A stretch of DNA of 64,000 bases from Aphidius gifuensis (GCF_014905175.1 NC_057793.1:6076001-6140000), one strand, 5' to 3'. Positions 23,101-36,044 are shown, counted from the stretch's first letter. Numbers and translations: made by a program. The notes: generated by a model not told the origin, from the letters alone.

Positions 23101-24373
23101 TAACAATATATACATATATAGTATAGTTTTACACACGGGTGTCGTGAAATGAATAAGCAGTGTCTCGAGTAATTGTGGGTTATGTATTTGCCATAATAAA
23201 AATTTTACCCGAGGGATTATGATAAAAAAATAAATATGAACATCCAGTTGTATGGACATACAATAAATCCATATATATTTGAAAATCGATTAAATGCAGA
23301 TAATGGAAAAATATATAAAAATGTTCTCCAATAAAATGTCAAGTATATTGAAAAAAAAAATTCAAGGGTGGAAAATATTTGAACGAAAGTAAATTGGGTT
23401 AACTTGCAATTACATTTTCATTTTACTTTTTTTTTGATTTTTTAGTATGATGCTTTTTATTATCATATTTTTTTTGTTTGATGAATGAATCAAGTCACGA
23501 GATGTAAAATTGAATAAGAGAAAAATATATTATATTTTTAAAGAAGATTTAAAATTAGTACCTATATTTTTTAAGTAACGTTATTTATTTTGGAGAAAAA
23601 AGAAATTATTAAACGAAGATCACATAATGGCCCGGAGCATTTGATTAATTTTTTTTCATATGCCAATTTTAAATGTTACATTTTTGAGGGAAATAATAAT
23701 AAATAAAAAAACATAGAAGATGGTTGTAAATAAAAAACGGGCCAAATCGAATGCTGGCAAAAATCCACAGTCTCCGGCCAATAAATGGGGTGTAACGCAA
23801 ACAGGCAAGATTGAGAGCCAGAAGGATAAAGTTTTTTTTTATTTTTTTAAAATAAAATATTTATTCAAAATGATATTCATCGATAGCCAAAAAAAAATGA
23901 AAATCAATATTAATAATTTAATATCAAAAAAAAAAAATAAAAAATAAAATTGAATTGAGTAAATAATTTGAATAACAAAGACCAAAATAAAAGCCTTTAA
24001 AATTAAAAGAAAAAATGAAATAAAATTTTCCAAGTAAAATTGACAATGTAACTCGAGAATATTTTCTCTCAAATAATTATTTTTACTATTTTTTCTTTGA
24101 AAAGGGTGCTTTTCCTTATATTTGCTCTTTCGACCCTTCAAAAGAGATGAAATATTTTTTCATTTTTTATATATAAACCTTTGGCTCTTTGGCTCACACT
24201 GAGAATTCAAACAGCAAAAAATGAAATTGTTTTTTCATATATAAAAATAACAACAATAATAATAATTTTATAAAAAAAAAAAATATTAAACTATATAAGA
24301 AAAGATAAATCCCGTAGTATTTTAAAGCTTTCAAGTCAATACTTATAATAATAATTTTTATTATTTATTTCAG
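23101..24373. other. AT-rich non-coding stretch
   Basis: AT-rich. Lys-rich frames at 23720-23947 and Phe/Ile-rich minus frames are products of A/T runs. Nothing is supported. Confidence 0.65.
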
Positions 24374-24439
24374 CGATTCAATATGTTATCCCACGTTGTG
24401 TCTTGTAAATTAAAACTGATATATCATTTGGACCATTGA
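24374..24439 (+). other. Strong splice acceptor followed by a 21-codon frame
   Basis: A T-rich tract ending CAG (24361-24373) is a good 3' splice site. The following frame reads RFNMLSHVVSCKLKLIYHLD to a TGA. A donor-like GTAAATT inside it (about 24405) would allow a smaller exon instead. The protein is not recognised. Confidence 0.15.
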
Positions 24440-24443
24440 ACAG

Positions 24444-24573
24444 GAAGAAGGGCAAGAGTGTCTTAAACAAATTAAAAAACTTATTTTCGTTAAATTCCAA
24501 TTTTTCGATACATCCTTGTGCAGAAATAATCAAAAGAAAAAAAAATACCAAACGAGCCAAAAGAGCAAAGGGT
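24444..24573 (+). other. Candidate internal exon encoding a basic segment, 43 codons
   Basis: The acceptor-like GAACAG ends at 24443. A consensus donor, GGT/GTGAGTAAAT, begins at 24574. Between them, one leftover base precedes 43 open codons of strongly basic character (KKGKSVLNKLKN early, KRKKNTKRAKRAKG at the end) with a single Cys. The frame stays open further on both sides (24409-24630). Clustered Lys/Arg could be a nuclear or nucleic-acid-binding segment, but A-rich DNA also yields Lys codons by chance. Confidence 0.22.
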
Positions 24574-26740
24574 GTGAGTAAATATCAAAGAATACAGGGA
24601 AAATTTTTTCGATTGATTTTGATGGGGTGAGAGAGAAAAAAAAATACATATAAATATATTTTAAGATGATACAGTGTGTATAATGCGCCCTTTAGCAAGT
24701 TGAATCACATCAAGTTACAAAATTGTTCCTGTCAAATATTTACCATCAAACATAAACGAGATGTATATACAATCCCTTTTCATATATACAGTTGCATTCT
24801 TCAGGGGCAAGCCTCAGGTCATTTTTAAAATATATTACTGTGTGTATATTGAAAGAACAAATATATTTAAACGCACCCTCGGAGTCATAAATAAATAGTG
24901 AGAATACATTGAATAAAAATGATTTTATAACTTTGAGGTTTTTTTTTTTTCTTCTTCTTTTTCTTTGCATTTTTATACAATTTAATGTTATTTATATCTA
25001 TTTAAATTTTTACATAAATTATTTTAATATCAGAAATATAAAAAGAAATAAAATAAATTATAAAATCATCAAATAACAATTATTAATTTACTTTAGATGA
25101 TAAAAAAATTAAAAAAAGAAATTTTTTAAATGCATATACTAGAGCTGTGTGTTTTTTAATGAATTTATTAATTTATTTTCATCTTATTTAGAGATAAAAA
25201 AAAAAGGGCATATACACGAGTTCAAAAAGAAAGTACGAGTTGAGTGCATATACATGTATATAATGTATAAATAAAGTAACACTGAATGAGAGGTATGGAT
25301 ATGAAAACCAAATGAAATTAAGAGACTTTGATGTGAGGAAAAAGGCTGAATCTGGCAAGCGTAACGTGCTTGAGGCCAATATATATAAGGGTGGTTTGAA
25401 GCAAGTAATAAGTAAACCAAGACTACACACGTATATATTCCAAGTGCGTTCAAAAAATAAAAATTAAATTTGAAATAAAAAAACAGGGAGAAAGATAGCT
25501 TTGGTAGTGATTCACGTAGCAAAATCTCAACGTGACGTGTTATATAAATAAACCTCTTACAAAAAAATAAAAATACATTAACAAATTAATAAACAAAAAA
25601 TAAAAAAATATACAATAAAGATGAGAGAAGAAAAAAATAATCTGACTTTGCTAATTGGCATGAAAAATAATTTTGTATTCGTCGGAGAAAAAAAAAAAAA
25701 AAAAGATTGATGATTTATCATGATGTTGCATGTGTGAGTCACCTCAATTCTTAGTCATACATTTGTTTAATTTGTTTCTATATGTAGCGTGCACTTTTGA
25801 TGTATACAAAATGTGTATATAATATTTTATATGATATGCATTAAAGTGTGTAAAAATATTCCAGGGTTAATGCGCGTTATCGAATGTATATGGCCATTCA
25901 GCTACATTAATATATATTTTTTTTTTCTTTTGATTTTTATAAAACACAGTTACCTGACATATCACAACATATTTTTATTCTAGACATATTTGCAATTGGT
26001 TTTATACAAAACGAAAAATATAATTTAAAATTAAAAAAAATGCTCGCGTGATAAATCTGATTTAATAATTCATACATTTCACTTGTGATTTTGTACATGT
26101 CAACTAAGACAATCACGGTTGAAATATTTTTTTTCATTATCAAAAAACATGACTTATACGTAATGCAATAAATGGTTAATTAAATATATAAAAATTTATT
26201 AAATTTAAACCACTTGAATTGTACTTGAAAAAAAAATATATTTTAGTTGAAAGTTTGTCATTTTTTTTATTTTTTTAGCTCAACATACTTTTGCGTACTG
26301 AAATTTTTCACATTAAAACACATAAAAATAAAAAATCTGATGAAAAAGAAAAAAAAAATGAAATAAACTTTTTTATTCAAGAGTTTTATTTCACACAGTT
26401 TTTAACGTGATACATATATATTTCGAAATACATCACTTATGAATGATGATACTTGACAAAAAAAAAAAAAAAAAAAAATGAACAAGTATAAAATATATAT
26501 TTCTAAAAATGGAAAAAAAAAAAAATTCCATCCAGAATTTGACTGATAAAAAGGACTAAAAATTCTGAACAAACTTTTTTATTTATTTATATATTTTTTA
26601 TTTTTTCATTTCAGGATGGTAAAAAACAATAAAATAAAAAATCAGAACACGCCAAATGTGTAATATACAAGTTGAAATTTTGAGGGACATAAAATCGTGG
26701 GTAGAAAAATGAAATGAAAATAAATAATAAAAAAAACATA
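24574..26740. other. AT-rich non-coding stretch
   Basis: AT-rich. The 112-codon minus frame at 25184-25522 starts at a non-ATG codon and is hydrophobic; it is not convincing. A T-tract plus CAG acceptor-like site ends at about 26614. Nothing else is supported. Confidence 0.6.
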
Positions 26741-26805
26741 TATATATTTGACGACTACTATATCTTGGATTTGCAAAATCGATTGTTGAACATGAGAAAT
26801 GGTCA

Positions 26806-27126
26806 ATGAACCATATGTTTGTGTTCCTTTGTAAATCGATAATCCAGTTGAACGAGCAAAGACGAAACACGTATCAATGCTTTGGCCAAAAGCAGTGTAT
26901 TGTGTTTATTTCTGAGAAATTGTTAGAATTGAGAATATTGAAGCTATATATAAATATAACGAGAGAGATTTCATGTAGGTGGAACAGTGATCATTCAACA
27001 ATAAACACGAGTGTATCCATACAAATAAATAATTTCAAAGTACCAATCGAAGAGATCCATATAAAAATAATTCAAGAAGAAGAGCAATTAAAAAAAAAAA
27101 ACATCAACAAAAAGCAAAAAAGATAG
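26806..27126 (+). other. Candidate ORF, 106 residues, in a broad low-homopolymer region
   Basis: A complete ATG-to-TAG frame with few of the Phe or Lys runs typical here until its end. It opens MNHMFVFLCKSIIQLNEQRR, has a mixed middle with four Cys, and ends in a Lys/Glu/Gln-rich stretch that could form a helix or coiled coil (EEEQLKKKNINKKQKR). No signal peptide, domain or homologue is recognised. Together with the next entry it makes 26.75-27.6 kb one of the two most gene-like intervals by texture. A long non-coding RNA or enhancer cluster would look similar. Confidence 0.2.
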
Positions 27127-27182
27127 AAAAGAAATATCCTAGACAACAGTGAATCAAAGTAATATACTTAATCTATATGTAA

Positions 27183-27530
27183 ACTTGTCTCTCGAGATAC
27201 CCGTACATATACAATAATACATTCAACTGTCCTCATCAAGCCATCAGTTCACTTGCCAACCAATTTACAAGTAGTATATGGTCAAACTTGTATACAACAT
27301 ATTCCATACGGGTTGGTGTGTTAATTCAGTCAAACAACCCAACCAATCCATCCTATATGATGCAGCAGCATCAAGCAACCTGGTCTCGTTTGGTTGTTGG
27401 TCCAAATCCTTGTTGTTCTCATTCTCATTCACCTCATTCACCTCATCTTTCAACATCTCAGTTTAATGGATTTATATATATATGTGTTATCGATGTACAC
27501 TGTGACATACAAATACATGTTTCAAGTTGA
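27183..27530 (+). other. Candidate coding block, 115 open codons without ATG at the start
   Basis: Open from 27183 to a stop at 27530. The central part is notably protein-like: LANQFTSSIWSNLYTTYS, then PSYMMQQHQATWSR, then a His/Ser/Pro repeat (SHSHSPHSPH) from a 9-base CTCATTCAC duplication at about 27420-27446. All three plus frames and one minus frame (27265-27456) are open here, which signals low stop density more than coding. Low-complexity His/Pro/Gln tracts are common in transcription factors, but no DNA-binding domain is present. Confidence 0.2.
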
Positions 27531-29932
27531 TACACTTATGGTATATAACATCAGAGAGGCACAGATATTCTCACCAATTATTTGAACATGTGAGGAGAAT
27601 TTTGAGGTTGATGACAACATACAGCATACACAAAATCAATATATAAATGCAACAGATAAATCAAATAAGTGGTCTTGCAGTGATTTGATTATCAAGTCAT
27701 CTTGGATATTCACTTGGTCGTTTCATGTTTTTGATGGTAAATGGTTGAATTATTATTTCACGAATACATTTCATCATGTAAATGACTAAACACACTGGAT
27801 TAACGTTAGACAGACGTTGAATTAAAATTAAATTCATGATGTATATAATATTATTGTTTGTTTATATCTATAAATGCATGAAAATACCCTCGAGGTTACT
27901 GAGATTATATACTGGATTGACGTTATTGGTTATAAAATATATTTGAATATTATGTTTGAATTGTTTAAGCCTTTGATATATGATTTATCAAAGTATTTTC
28001 ATCAACTTTATTTGAATTTTCATGATAATTATTAATTAAAATTATATTCTAGATTATTTATGTTTCATTTTGAAAATATCAAAGGTAAATACTGATTTGT
28101 CATGTTATTAATTTGTAATAACTTTTCCATCAGTTTAAATGCTATTTTCAAATTGTACAAAACTATATATTTAATTAAATAATATTTTGCAGAAACCTAA
28201 TAACTTATTGAATTGATATTTGAACAAAAAAAAAAAACAAAAATTAAAATAAATTGTGCTAAACTTTGCCATGTAAAAATTATTAAAAATTAAATATCAA
28301 ATATAAAATAAAGTTCAAAATTCCACTTGTTATAAAAGTTACAACTTTCACATGTAGATGAAAATAAAATTTGTATAAAATTCCAAATTTAATAATAAAA
28401 GAAAAAAAAAAAATATAACTTGTATTGGTAATTTTAAATATTTTTCAATATCGAAAATTGAAAATTTCATAATAATTTTATATATATTTTGTTGAAGTAT
28501 AAAAATACCCTATATATTTTTTATATTTTTTAGACAAAAAAATAATAAAAATAAAAACAATAGGACACTGAGGCTGTTGGGAATACGAAACGATGCACTT
28601 TTACGGTGAAGAATAAATGATACTGAAAATAGGGGATGCTAAAATAAAGAGAAAAAAAATAAAGGTAAATGGAAAGTGGTTTGTGCTCTAGAGCCCTTAT
28701 GATGTCGTGTGCTGAGGATAAGACTTTTTGAGGTTAAAAAATGATACCGTTTGCTACGAGGACATTTATGAATACATTACCATCTTATGATATAGTTTTT
28801 ATATTTTTTATAGATTTTATTTTTAACATTTATATGTGTGTCTTGTGTATATTCAATGCAACGAGTATCTTATCGATATTTTAAATTAGCTTAACGAGTA
28901 ATAGGTACTCCCAAAGCACCATTTTGCAGCTTACAGATAAATATTCAAGTGTACACATTAAAGTACATTGATTATGAATTACTTTGGCGGTAAATTAAGT
29001 AGCACGAGATGAGTATTAGTCCAGGGGGATTGCGACAATATCGACATGAGAGTCTGGCTTAGTATCTTTTTTTTTTTTTTTTAATTAAAATACTTGAGAG
29101 AGAAATAATAATTTTATATATTTCTTGAAAATTGAGAGGAGAATAAGTGATGAGCTTTTTGCTTTTTTTTACGGTTATTTGAAAGCTCAACGACCTCTAT
29201 AAAAACGCAAAACGAAATGGAATGTATTATTTGGATTAAGGAAAAATAAAAAAATAAAAAACCTGGTTATATTTAATTTTCCACAAGGCTGAGCATCATG
29301 TAGATATTATTTTTTTTTTTTTTGAAAAATATTTTTTGTTGTTTTTACTTGTTCAATATGTACTATTGACATGTGCTAAAAAAAATTTATCTGATTAAGA
29401 ATTTTTTCATGTAATAAAAGAAAAAAAAATATGTGAAATAAAATTTGATGTAAATATATGAAAAAAAATATTTGGAGAAAAGAAAAATAATATTTGACGT
29501 ATGCCAAAATGTAACGAGGAATTATTAAATTGTTTTTTTTTTATTATTTAAATTTTAAGGTGAAAAAAAAAATATATAATTTGAGCGTCAACTGGTTGAA
29601 GGCATCACTCTCAACTTGGCATAGAAAAGATTACCTGTGAATTTTTTTTAGGGAAATATTTTTAAAATGTTGAAACTGGTAATCTTGCCTCTGGACATTT
29701 TCAGAATTTACGTCTATCCAAATGGGGATTATTATTTAAATTAGAATAAATAAATAATTTCAAAAAATCAACTCTAAAATTTATGATTACATAAGCGCAT
29801 AGAAAATAAATTTGATACAAGAGTGACGTGTGACATGGCAAAATACAAAAAAAAAAAGTCAGAGAAATTTAAAAAAAAAATCTGTGATAAATGATAAACA
29901 ATTATTTCAGTTAGTCACAGCAGGTAGACAAA
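27531..29932. other. AT-rich non-coding stretch
   Basis: It starts with about 250 bases of moderate complexity and then becomes AT-rich matrix. Slightly richer patches lie at 28560-28780 and 28890-29060. No frames or repeats stand out. Confidence 0.65.
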
Positions 29933-29949
29933 TGTGTGTGTGTGTGTGT
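29933..29949. repeat. (TG)n microsatellite
   Basis: About eight TG units, followed closely by ACACA, so the strand could snap back on itself. Confidence 0.95.
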
Positions 29950-30509
29950 TTACACAAGCTGTTGAATGACAAGTTCAATAAAAATTAACCGATGCATATG
30001 AAATGATTAATAGTTGTGTCAGTGTCAAAGCGGCCATTTGAATTTAATTAGACTATTGACTCGTTATTAAAATAATTAATACATCAACGCCAACGTGGGT
30101 CAAGAAATTTAACAAAATGAATCACAATAAGTATGTTATTTGAAAATTAAAATTAATTTAAATATCTACTTGAGTAAATTGGAGAAAAAAAAATAATTTT
30201 ATATACAATTAAGGTCTCGCAAGTATGTCCGGTCATCATCATAAAGTCAATATGCTGTAATTACCATAAAGCCTAAAATTAAAACAATACTCATCACATG
30301 ACTCAACAATATAAAAATAATAATAATAAAAAATAAAAAATATAGAACGGAAAGAATAAAAATAATAAATAATAATTAGCCATAAAAATATATTTAAATT
30401 AAATTTTTTTTTTTTTTTCATTATTTAATTTATATTAAATAACTAAATTCATACAATTTGATTTTTAAATATGAAAATATATTTAAAATACATATATCGA
30501 GAGATCATG

Positions 30510-30730
30510 AGGGTGAGAAACGTATAAAGTTTGTATATATACGAAAACGACAAAGTGCAGTAGAAGAGGTGATTCAATTTACCGGTAGTGGCTTGAACGT
30601 TAACCATGGGAGGATTCACCAATCCGATTTTAGTCACACCTCTATAAAGTTTGCCCACAACTGCCAACTTTAACGCTTCGTATACGATGTGAATCCCGAT
30701 CAATTTACCACCATATACTATATATATCAA
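30510..30730 (-). other. Low-AT island with an open minus-strand frame
   Basis: The minus frame (30449-30730, no ATG near its start) reads GGKLIGIHIVYEALKLAVVG, then KLYRGVTKIGLVNPPMVN, with a donor-like CCG/GTAAAT at about 30580. Glycine and valine spacing is protein-like and the local GC is well above the background. The plus strand is open too. No fold is recognised. It may be an exon, a decayed gene piece or a conserved element. Confidence 0.2.
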
Positions 30731-31290
30731 ACCACCAAAATTATCCTTTTGAATTCACATATATAAAATTTTGTATTCTCTAATTTACATTACGTGGCTA
30801 ATTTGTGTTGACCTGAGTTTTTACTTTTTATTATATCATTAACATCACAACTCGATGACATGAAAAATTAAAAAAATAAAATAATAAATTTAATATTAAA
30901 ATTTAAAGTTAAAAAAAAAAATGGACAATAAATATTTCAAAGTTTTTATATTTTTTTTTTCACAATTATATATGAATGTGACTTGTATAAACCCCCTGGT
31001 CTGTTGTTAATGTTGTGTCATGGTTCATAATAATTTTTGTTTGGAGGAAGGGGGAGGGTTATGTACACAACAAAGTACAGAATGAGTCAAAGAAAATGAC
31101 AGTTGAGACTACTCTTGGTATATTAAATCACCCTTAACCATATACTGAAATAACAACCACCCGCCTTAAACATTACATATATCTATATTTATTGTGTTTG
31201 TCCTTTGTCCTTTCTTTGAATTTATTTTCTCTCAAAATTTTATCATCTCTTTCAGCTATATTTATATGTAATATAATAAGTAACAAGTTT
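30731..31290. other. AT-rich non-coding stretch
   Basis: AT-rich with a G-rich patch at about 31040-31060. No gene is visible. Confidence 0.65.
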
Positions 31291-31354
31291 CCCTTTTTTC
31301 AGTGTATAGCCTGGCAATATTTCTGTGTACCATCTATTGGGCTTAAAACTATTT
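31291..31354 (+). other. Near-ideal splice acceptor and short following frame
   Basis: CCCTTTTTTCAG (31291-31302) is one of the best 3' splice sites in the window. Two following frames are short but natural: CIAWQYFCVPSIGLKTI-stop and YSLAIFLCTIYWA-stop. Without a preceding exon the phase is unknown. No AATAAA follows closely. Confidence 0.18.
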
Positions 31355-33489
31355 AATGACGGTAGTGTTCAGTAAATTGCAATAGCCCTTGGTGTAACTC
31401 TACACAATGAATATACAATAATGCTACTCCAGAGACCACTATGTCAAACAGTGTGTCCTTTTTTTATACATACACGTGAACAAAAATATTTATTATATCA
31501 AAAAAAAAATTAAATTGTAAAAAGTAAAATTAACAATTAACAATTTTTTAAATATTGTTGAGAAAATATTTTTTTAAATCAAGTTAATGTCTTTTTTTTT
31601 CAGTTTGACTATTGTTGATAATACAAGAGATGCTTGAATGAACAATAATCATGAAATTTAGTTGATGCATATAGAAAAAGTGTAGGATATTCTCTTGCCA
31701 AAAGTCGACCAATTGGAATAGTCGATTGTGTGTGCACGATTTTGCAATGAATAATGATGTACCATTTGATAAATCATGTGCATTCATATTAAATTTGTGA
31801 TATGCATTATAAACATCCGAAAGAAACAAAACTGTTACGACAATTGTTGTCAATGAATGAATAATAGTAGAAAAATAATAATAATAATATCGATGAATCA
31901 TAGAAAAAAAAAAAATAAACATAAAAATCTACGCAGTGATTTCATCGCTTGTCGAATTTTCATTATACGATAAAAATCAAAATGACATTTTGAACAATCG
32001 ATTTGTTGCTTTATGTTTTTTTTTTTACAACTTCAGGAGGATGTCTCATACTGTGATAAATTCAAGTGACCGAATCAAGGTCCTGACATAAGAGTTTGTA
32101 TATATGTATGATGTACTTTTTGATATCGTAAAATCACCAGGATAACGAACAACTAAAATGTACAAGAGGGTGCTGGTTATATAGACTGTAGAAAAAAAGG
32201 AAGAAGGACAAAGATGGAGAATAAATTATGAGCATCGCCAGGAAGAACAGTGAAGCATGAAACGACATATGATGGGGTAGCTAACAGACAAAAGAATAAT
32301 CGGCTAGATTGAGACATGACATCATCATCATCATTCGCAATAGTAAATGTACTTAAAATAACATTGAATATATTTTATACAAACTTGTCATTCAAAATGT
32401 ATAAAAAAATAAAATAAAAATTCAACAACTAAAGTTTTGAGTTGAATAAAACAAATAAAACTTTTTTTCAATGAAAATTTTAAAACTTTATTCGTTAATC
32501 AGCTGGGCAAAGTCAATTTTAAAACAAGTAAAATAATAAAAATAAAATAAAAAAAAAAGTACCTATTCACTGAGACTTTGAAATGAAAGAAACAATTATT
32601 CATGGTTCATGAATAGTTACAGATTGGGGTTTTACAAATGAAGATGACTGTTGAAAGTACTCCCTGATCAACGAACCGAAAAACAAAAAAAAACAAAAAT
32701 ATTTAAATTATCAACAATAAGAAAGAGAGTTAGACATTGCTTGTGAATTTTCTAATGTTTATAATAATAAAATTAGTATGTCTGACATCAGGTGTAAATA
32801 GAAATGTCATTCATAAATTTGTTTGCTCATTCAATTTTGCATTAGCACATGTATGTTGATAAATAAATCAAACATACAAAAAAATATATTGATCAAATGC
32901 AATGATGATCTGGTTTCTTGAATGGCCAATTGCAATAATGATCCATATACATTCTACTCAGACATTTCAACCCAGTGACTTCATGTGTGCAGTCTTGCCA
33001 TCATCATGATACAGCAAAAATATACCAACAGTTATGTCTCGAATATATAGGTGAAAGAAAAAAAGGGAGAGAGTGATAAGAAGTTGGGTATAATATGGCC
33101 ATAAAACCAGAGAATCTTATATTCTTCTACCGCACATTGGTGATTCAACAGAGCTGCACAACATCATCACATCAACAAAGATATATGTGTATATTATTTG
33201 CACTGAAAAAAGTAAAAAAAAAGTACATATAATGCTAAAAGTAGGTATGAAGATAGCGAGTGAGTATTACGAATCTGATGTAACACGATCCATGCTGATA
33301 CTTTCTATAACATATTTTCTTTTTCCCGTGTGATAGTATGTGTCTGTTGATATACAGAATATGTGTTTGAATCAGAAATTTGAAAACAAGTATAAGCGAT
33401 GTATAGTTCGTTGACTTGATACCTTGCTTCCTGAAATCCTCAAAAGATTTTGAATACATTGTGGTGAAATGTTTTATAAATTTTTTTTT
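31355..33489. other. AT-rich to moderately complex non-coding stretch
   Basis: Another T-tract acceptor-like site ends at about 31602 (followed by LTIVDNTRDA-stop in one frame). The region 32030-32340 and 32940-33180 has low homopolymer content. A 112-codon minus frame at 31584-31922 is Tyr/Ser-rich and unconvincing. No gene is supported. Confidence 0.5.
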
Positions 33490-34600
33490 AAAAACCTCGT
33501 ATCAGTATTGATTTGATTCTAGACAATGTATTATTGATATAATTTTGGTGTCAAGTTGATGATTGCTGATGTTGATAGATAATTGATATAATTTCAAAAG
33601 GATAATATTCGCAGCAAGTGGTCAGACTTGTGTCATATGAAGATCAATAGATGGTTGCAATAGTTGGACTCTCAATGGTTAACCAAAGTTACCAGGTAGA
33701 ATATTGATTGGTCTTATCGACACATATATATGAGTGAAGATAACATGGGATCAGACGATTAAGCTAAGAATAGAAAGCTTCAAGCAGAAGATCCCAATTG
33801 AACAGCAATTCAATAAAGCCACCATGGTTGCTTGTCGTGTTGTATGTATAGATGACCAAGTACTAACCAAGCATCGATGAGTTTAGATGTATATATATAA
33901 AATATAAAAAACATAAAAAGATAAAATAACAAGATCAAGTGAAATAGTGATATAGAAAAGGAAAGATTTAGAGTCTTTGAACGGTGTTACGTCGAAACAA
34001 AGCCATCGTTTGGTGCATTGTCCGTGCCAAACCAAGCAAATCAACCACACTCGGTTTGTCTCACTTGGATCTTTTGCGCTTTGTATACCTTTGCCAGACC
34101 CATTTAACGCTTTTCTTCAATAAACGAAGAAGACAACTCCTTCTACTGTCTTTCTGGCAAACCACTATTTTCCTCCTTTTGCCCTTGTCTTTATGATGAA
34201 ACCAACAACGAAAACTGCACACTAGAATATGCATACACATATATATATAATTTAGCTGCTGCAAGTCATCTCTTCTTCTTCAAAAACACCAGCTAAAATC
34301 CTCTCATTTTCCAAACACATATTCTCACAATATACGTCCAAACTGCACAGTCTTTAGTATTTCTCTTTCATGTTTCTTCTCTCTCTTTCTTTCTGTTTGC
34401 TACCATCACTTGGACAATTTGAATGCTTTATACCGACAATTATATGTATGTGAATATATACTGAAAATGTATGTCACAAAGATCGATTACAAACGCGTCT
34501 TAACATTTCTAAAACTCATTGAATTAAATTTTCCATTCGGTGTAAAATTAATTTCTCACAATCTGAAAGTTGGTGAAACGTGAGGTCATTCAATAATGCA
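33490..34600. other. Broad low-homopolymer region with an optimal Kozak start
   Basis: About 1.1 kb of fairly even composition. GCCACCATGG, the optimal vertebrate-type start context, lies at 33818-33827 and begins an 18-codon frame (33824-33880, MVACRVVCIDDQVLTKHR). Another ATG at about 33680 opens MVNQSYQ and meets a CAG/GTAGAA donor. Arg/Lys-rich and Leu-rich frames overlap on the two strands at 33984-34264. Together this looks more like transcribed or regulatory DNA than matrix, but no gene model can be built. Confidence 0.25.
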
Positions 34601-34804
34601 CACTAAGCATATATACCAACTTCAAAGAACGATTAGATATACAGAAAATTACTAAAATTGATTATTATCAAATTTAACTTTAGAAAATATATTTATTAAT
34701 TATTTTTTTTTAATTAATAATTAATTAAAATGAATGATTATTAATATTTTTTTTCCATAGAAAAATATATGAGTAGGTCAAATGTAAATTATTATTTGAT
34801 CATA

Positions 34805-34824
34805 ATGATGATGATGATGATGAT
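34805..34824. repeat. (ATG)n microsatellite
   Basis: Just under seven tandem trinucleotide units. Confidence 0.95.
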
Positions 34825-35562
34825 AGCATAACTATAGATAAGTGGACTAATTTGAGTATACATGTTCATCACATTGAAGCCAGAACTTTATTCTCAAATA
34901 CGTTACTATACTGTGCACACACATATCCGGATTAGGTTTGCCTAGATATGTGAGTGTGTGTCACCATTCACCAAACTGACTCGAGTTTTGAATTAACGTT
35001 TGTCTATTGTATACACTGTAGACATAAAATGTACTAGTATACAGTCATGCATTGCATTACTCTTTACTCTATTGTAACATATATATATATATTATAGAAT
35101 TGATGGTGATGCACATATTCGCAGTGTGTGGATTTGCTGAGAGTAAGTACGTGTTGTGAATGTAACTGGCGTTGAAACGCAACGAAGCATACTCATGGAC
35201 AGTCATGCACACATTAGAAAAAAATAATGAAAAAAAACTATACGACATGGACACTGAAGAAAAAATAAAATGAGGTCAAATCTAGATGATTTATCAATGA
35301 CTCAAACAATTGTTTTTCTGAGGAAAATAAAACAATATATTTTTATATTCATCTTGAAGAAAAAATATAAGAATATTTTTATAAAATTTTATTATTTTTT
35401 CATTTGAATTTCAATGATTGTAAAAATTTTGATAACCAACTTTTAAAAAGTCAATATAACTGTAGAGATAATCTTGTCATAGCTATTTTTTTTTTCATTT
35501 TTTTTTGTTACTTAGTTCATGTTGAATACGTTGAAAGATAAAAACAGAAAAAATTATATTCA
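34825..35562. other. AT-rich non-coding stretch
   Basis: A moderate patch at 34870-35050, then AT-rich matrix. No gene is supported. Confidence 0.65.
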
Positions 35563-35563
35563 G

Positions 35564-35672
35564 TAATGTTGGACTCTGTCAGCTGCGCATCGTGCCAACG
35601 ACAAAAGTTTTCGCGTTAGGCAAAAAGTCCTTCTGTTATATGTTGTCTAGAGATGTGGGAAGAAAGACTTAA
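35564..35672 (+). other. Candidate last-exon-like island, 35 codons
   Basis: The acceptor-like TATATTCAG ends at 35563. One leftover base precedes the frame NVGLCQLRIVPTTKVFALGK, then KSFCYMLSRDVGRKT and a TAA. Two Cys, alternating hydrophobic residues and G/C-ending codons give it a natural look. All three frames are open across its first 50 bases, so the reading frame is uncertain. No homologue is recognised. Confidence 0.22.
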
Positions 35673-36044
35673 ATATAAGATACTTGGTGTGTTAACGTGG
35701 GTAGTGGCAAGACCAATACATTTACAAAATTTTACTTTATATTTATTTTATTTTTTATTCTTCTTTTTTTTTTTTTTTGTATTATTTATATTCATAGATA
35801 TATATATGAAGTTGGAGTCGTTGGTAGAGCTATACCTGACAGCTTTTTATTATTTATTTTTTTTTTTTTTTTTAATAAAACTTCTGACTGAAAAGTTTCA
35901 AAGTAGTTGAATTCTGTGTTTGGTATTTTTTAGATTTTAAAAACAGCAATATCAACAGAAATACCAAGCATCACTCACTACAACATATTGAATGAAAAAA
36001 TAAAAAAAAGTAATAATAATTCTGCCAATCAATTTTGTGTGCAG

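Noticed and set aside
25184..25522. 112-codon minus-strand open frame
   Set aside because: Non-ATG start and generally hydrophobic. The two overlapping open frames reflect low stop density rather than coding.
35697..35750. GSGKTNTF, resembling a P-loop
   Set aside because: A stop lies a few codons upstream, the first Gly of GxxxxGKT is missing, and a T run follows at once.
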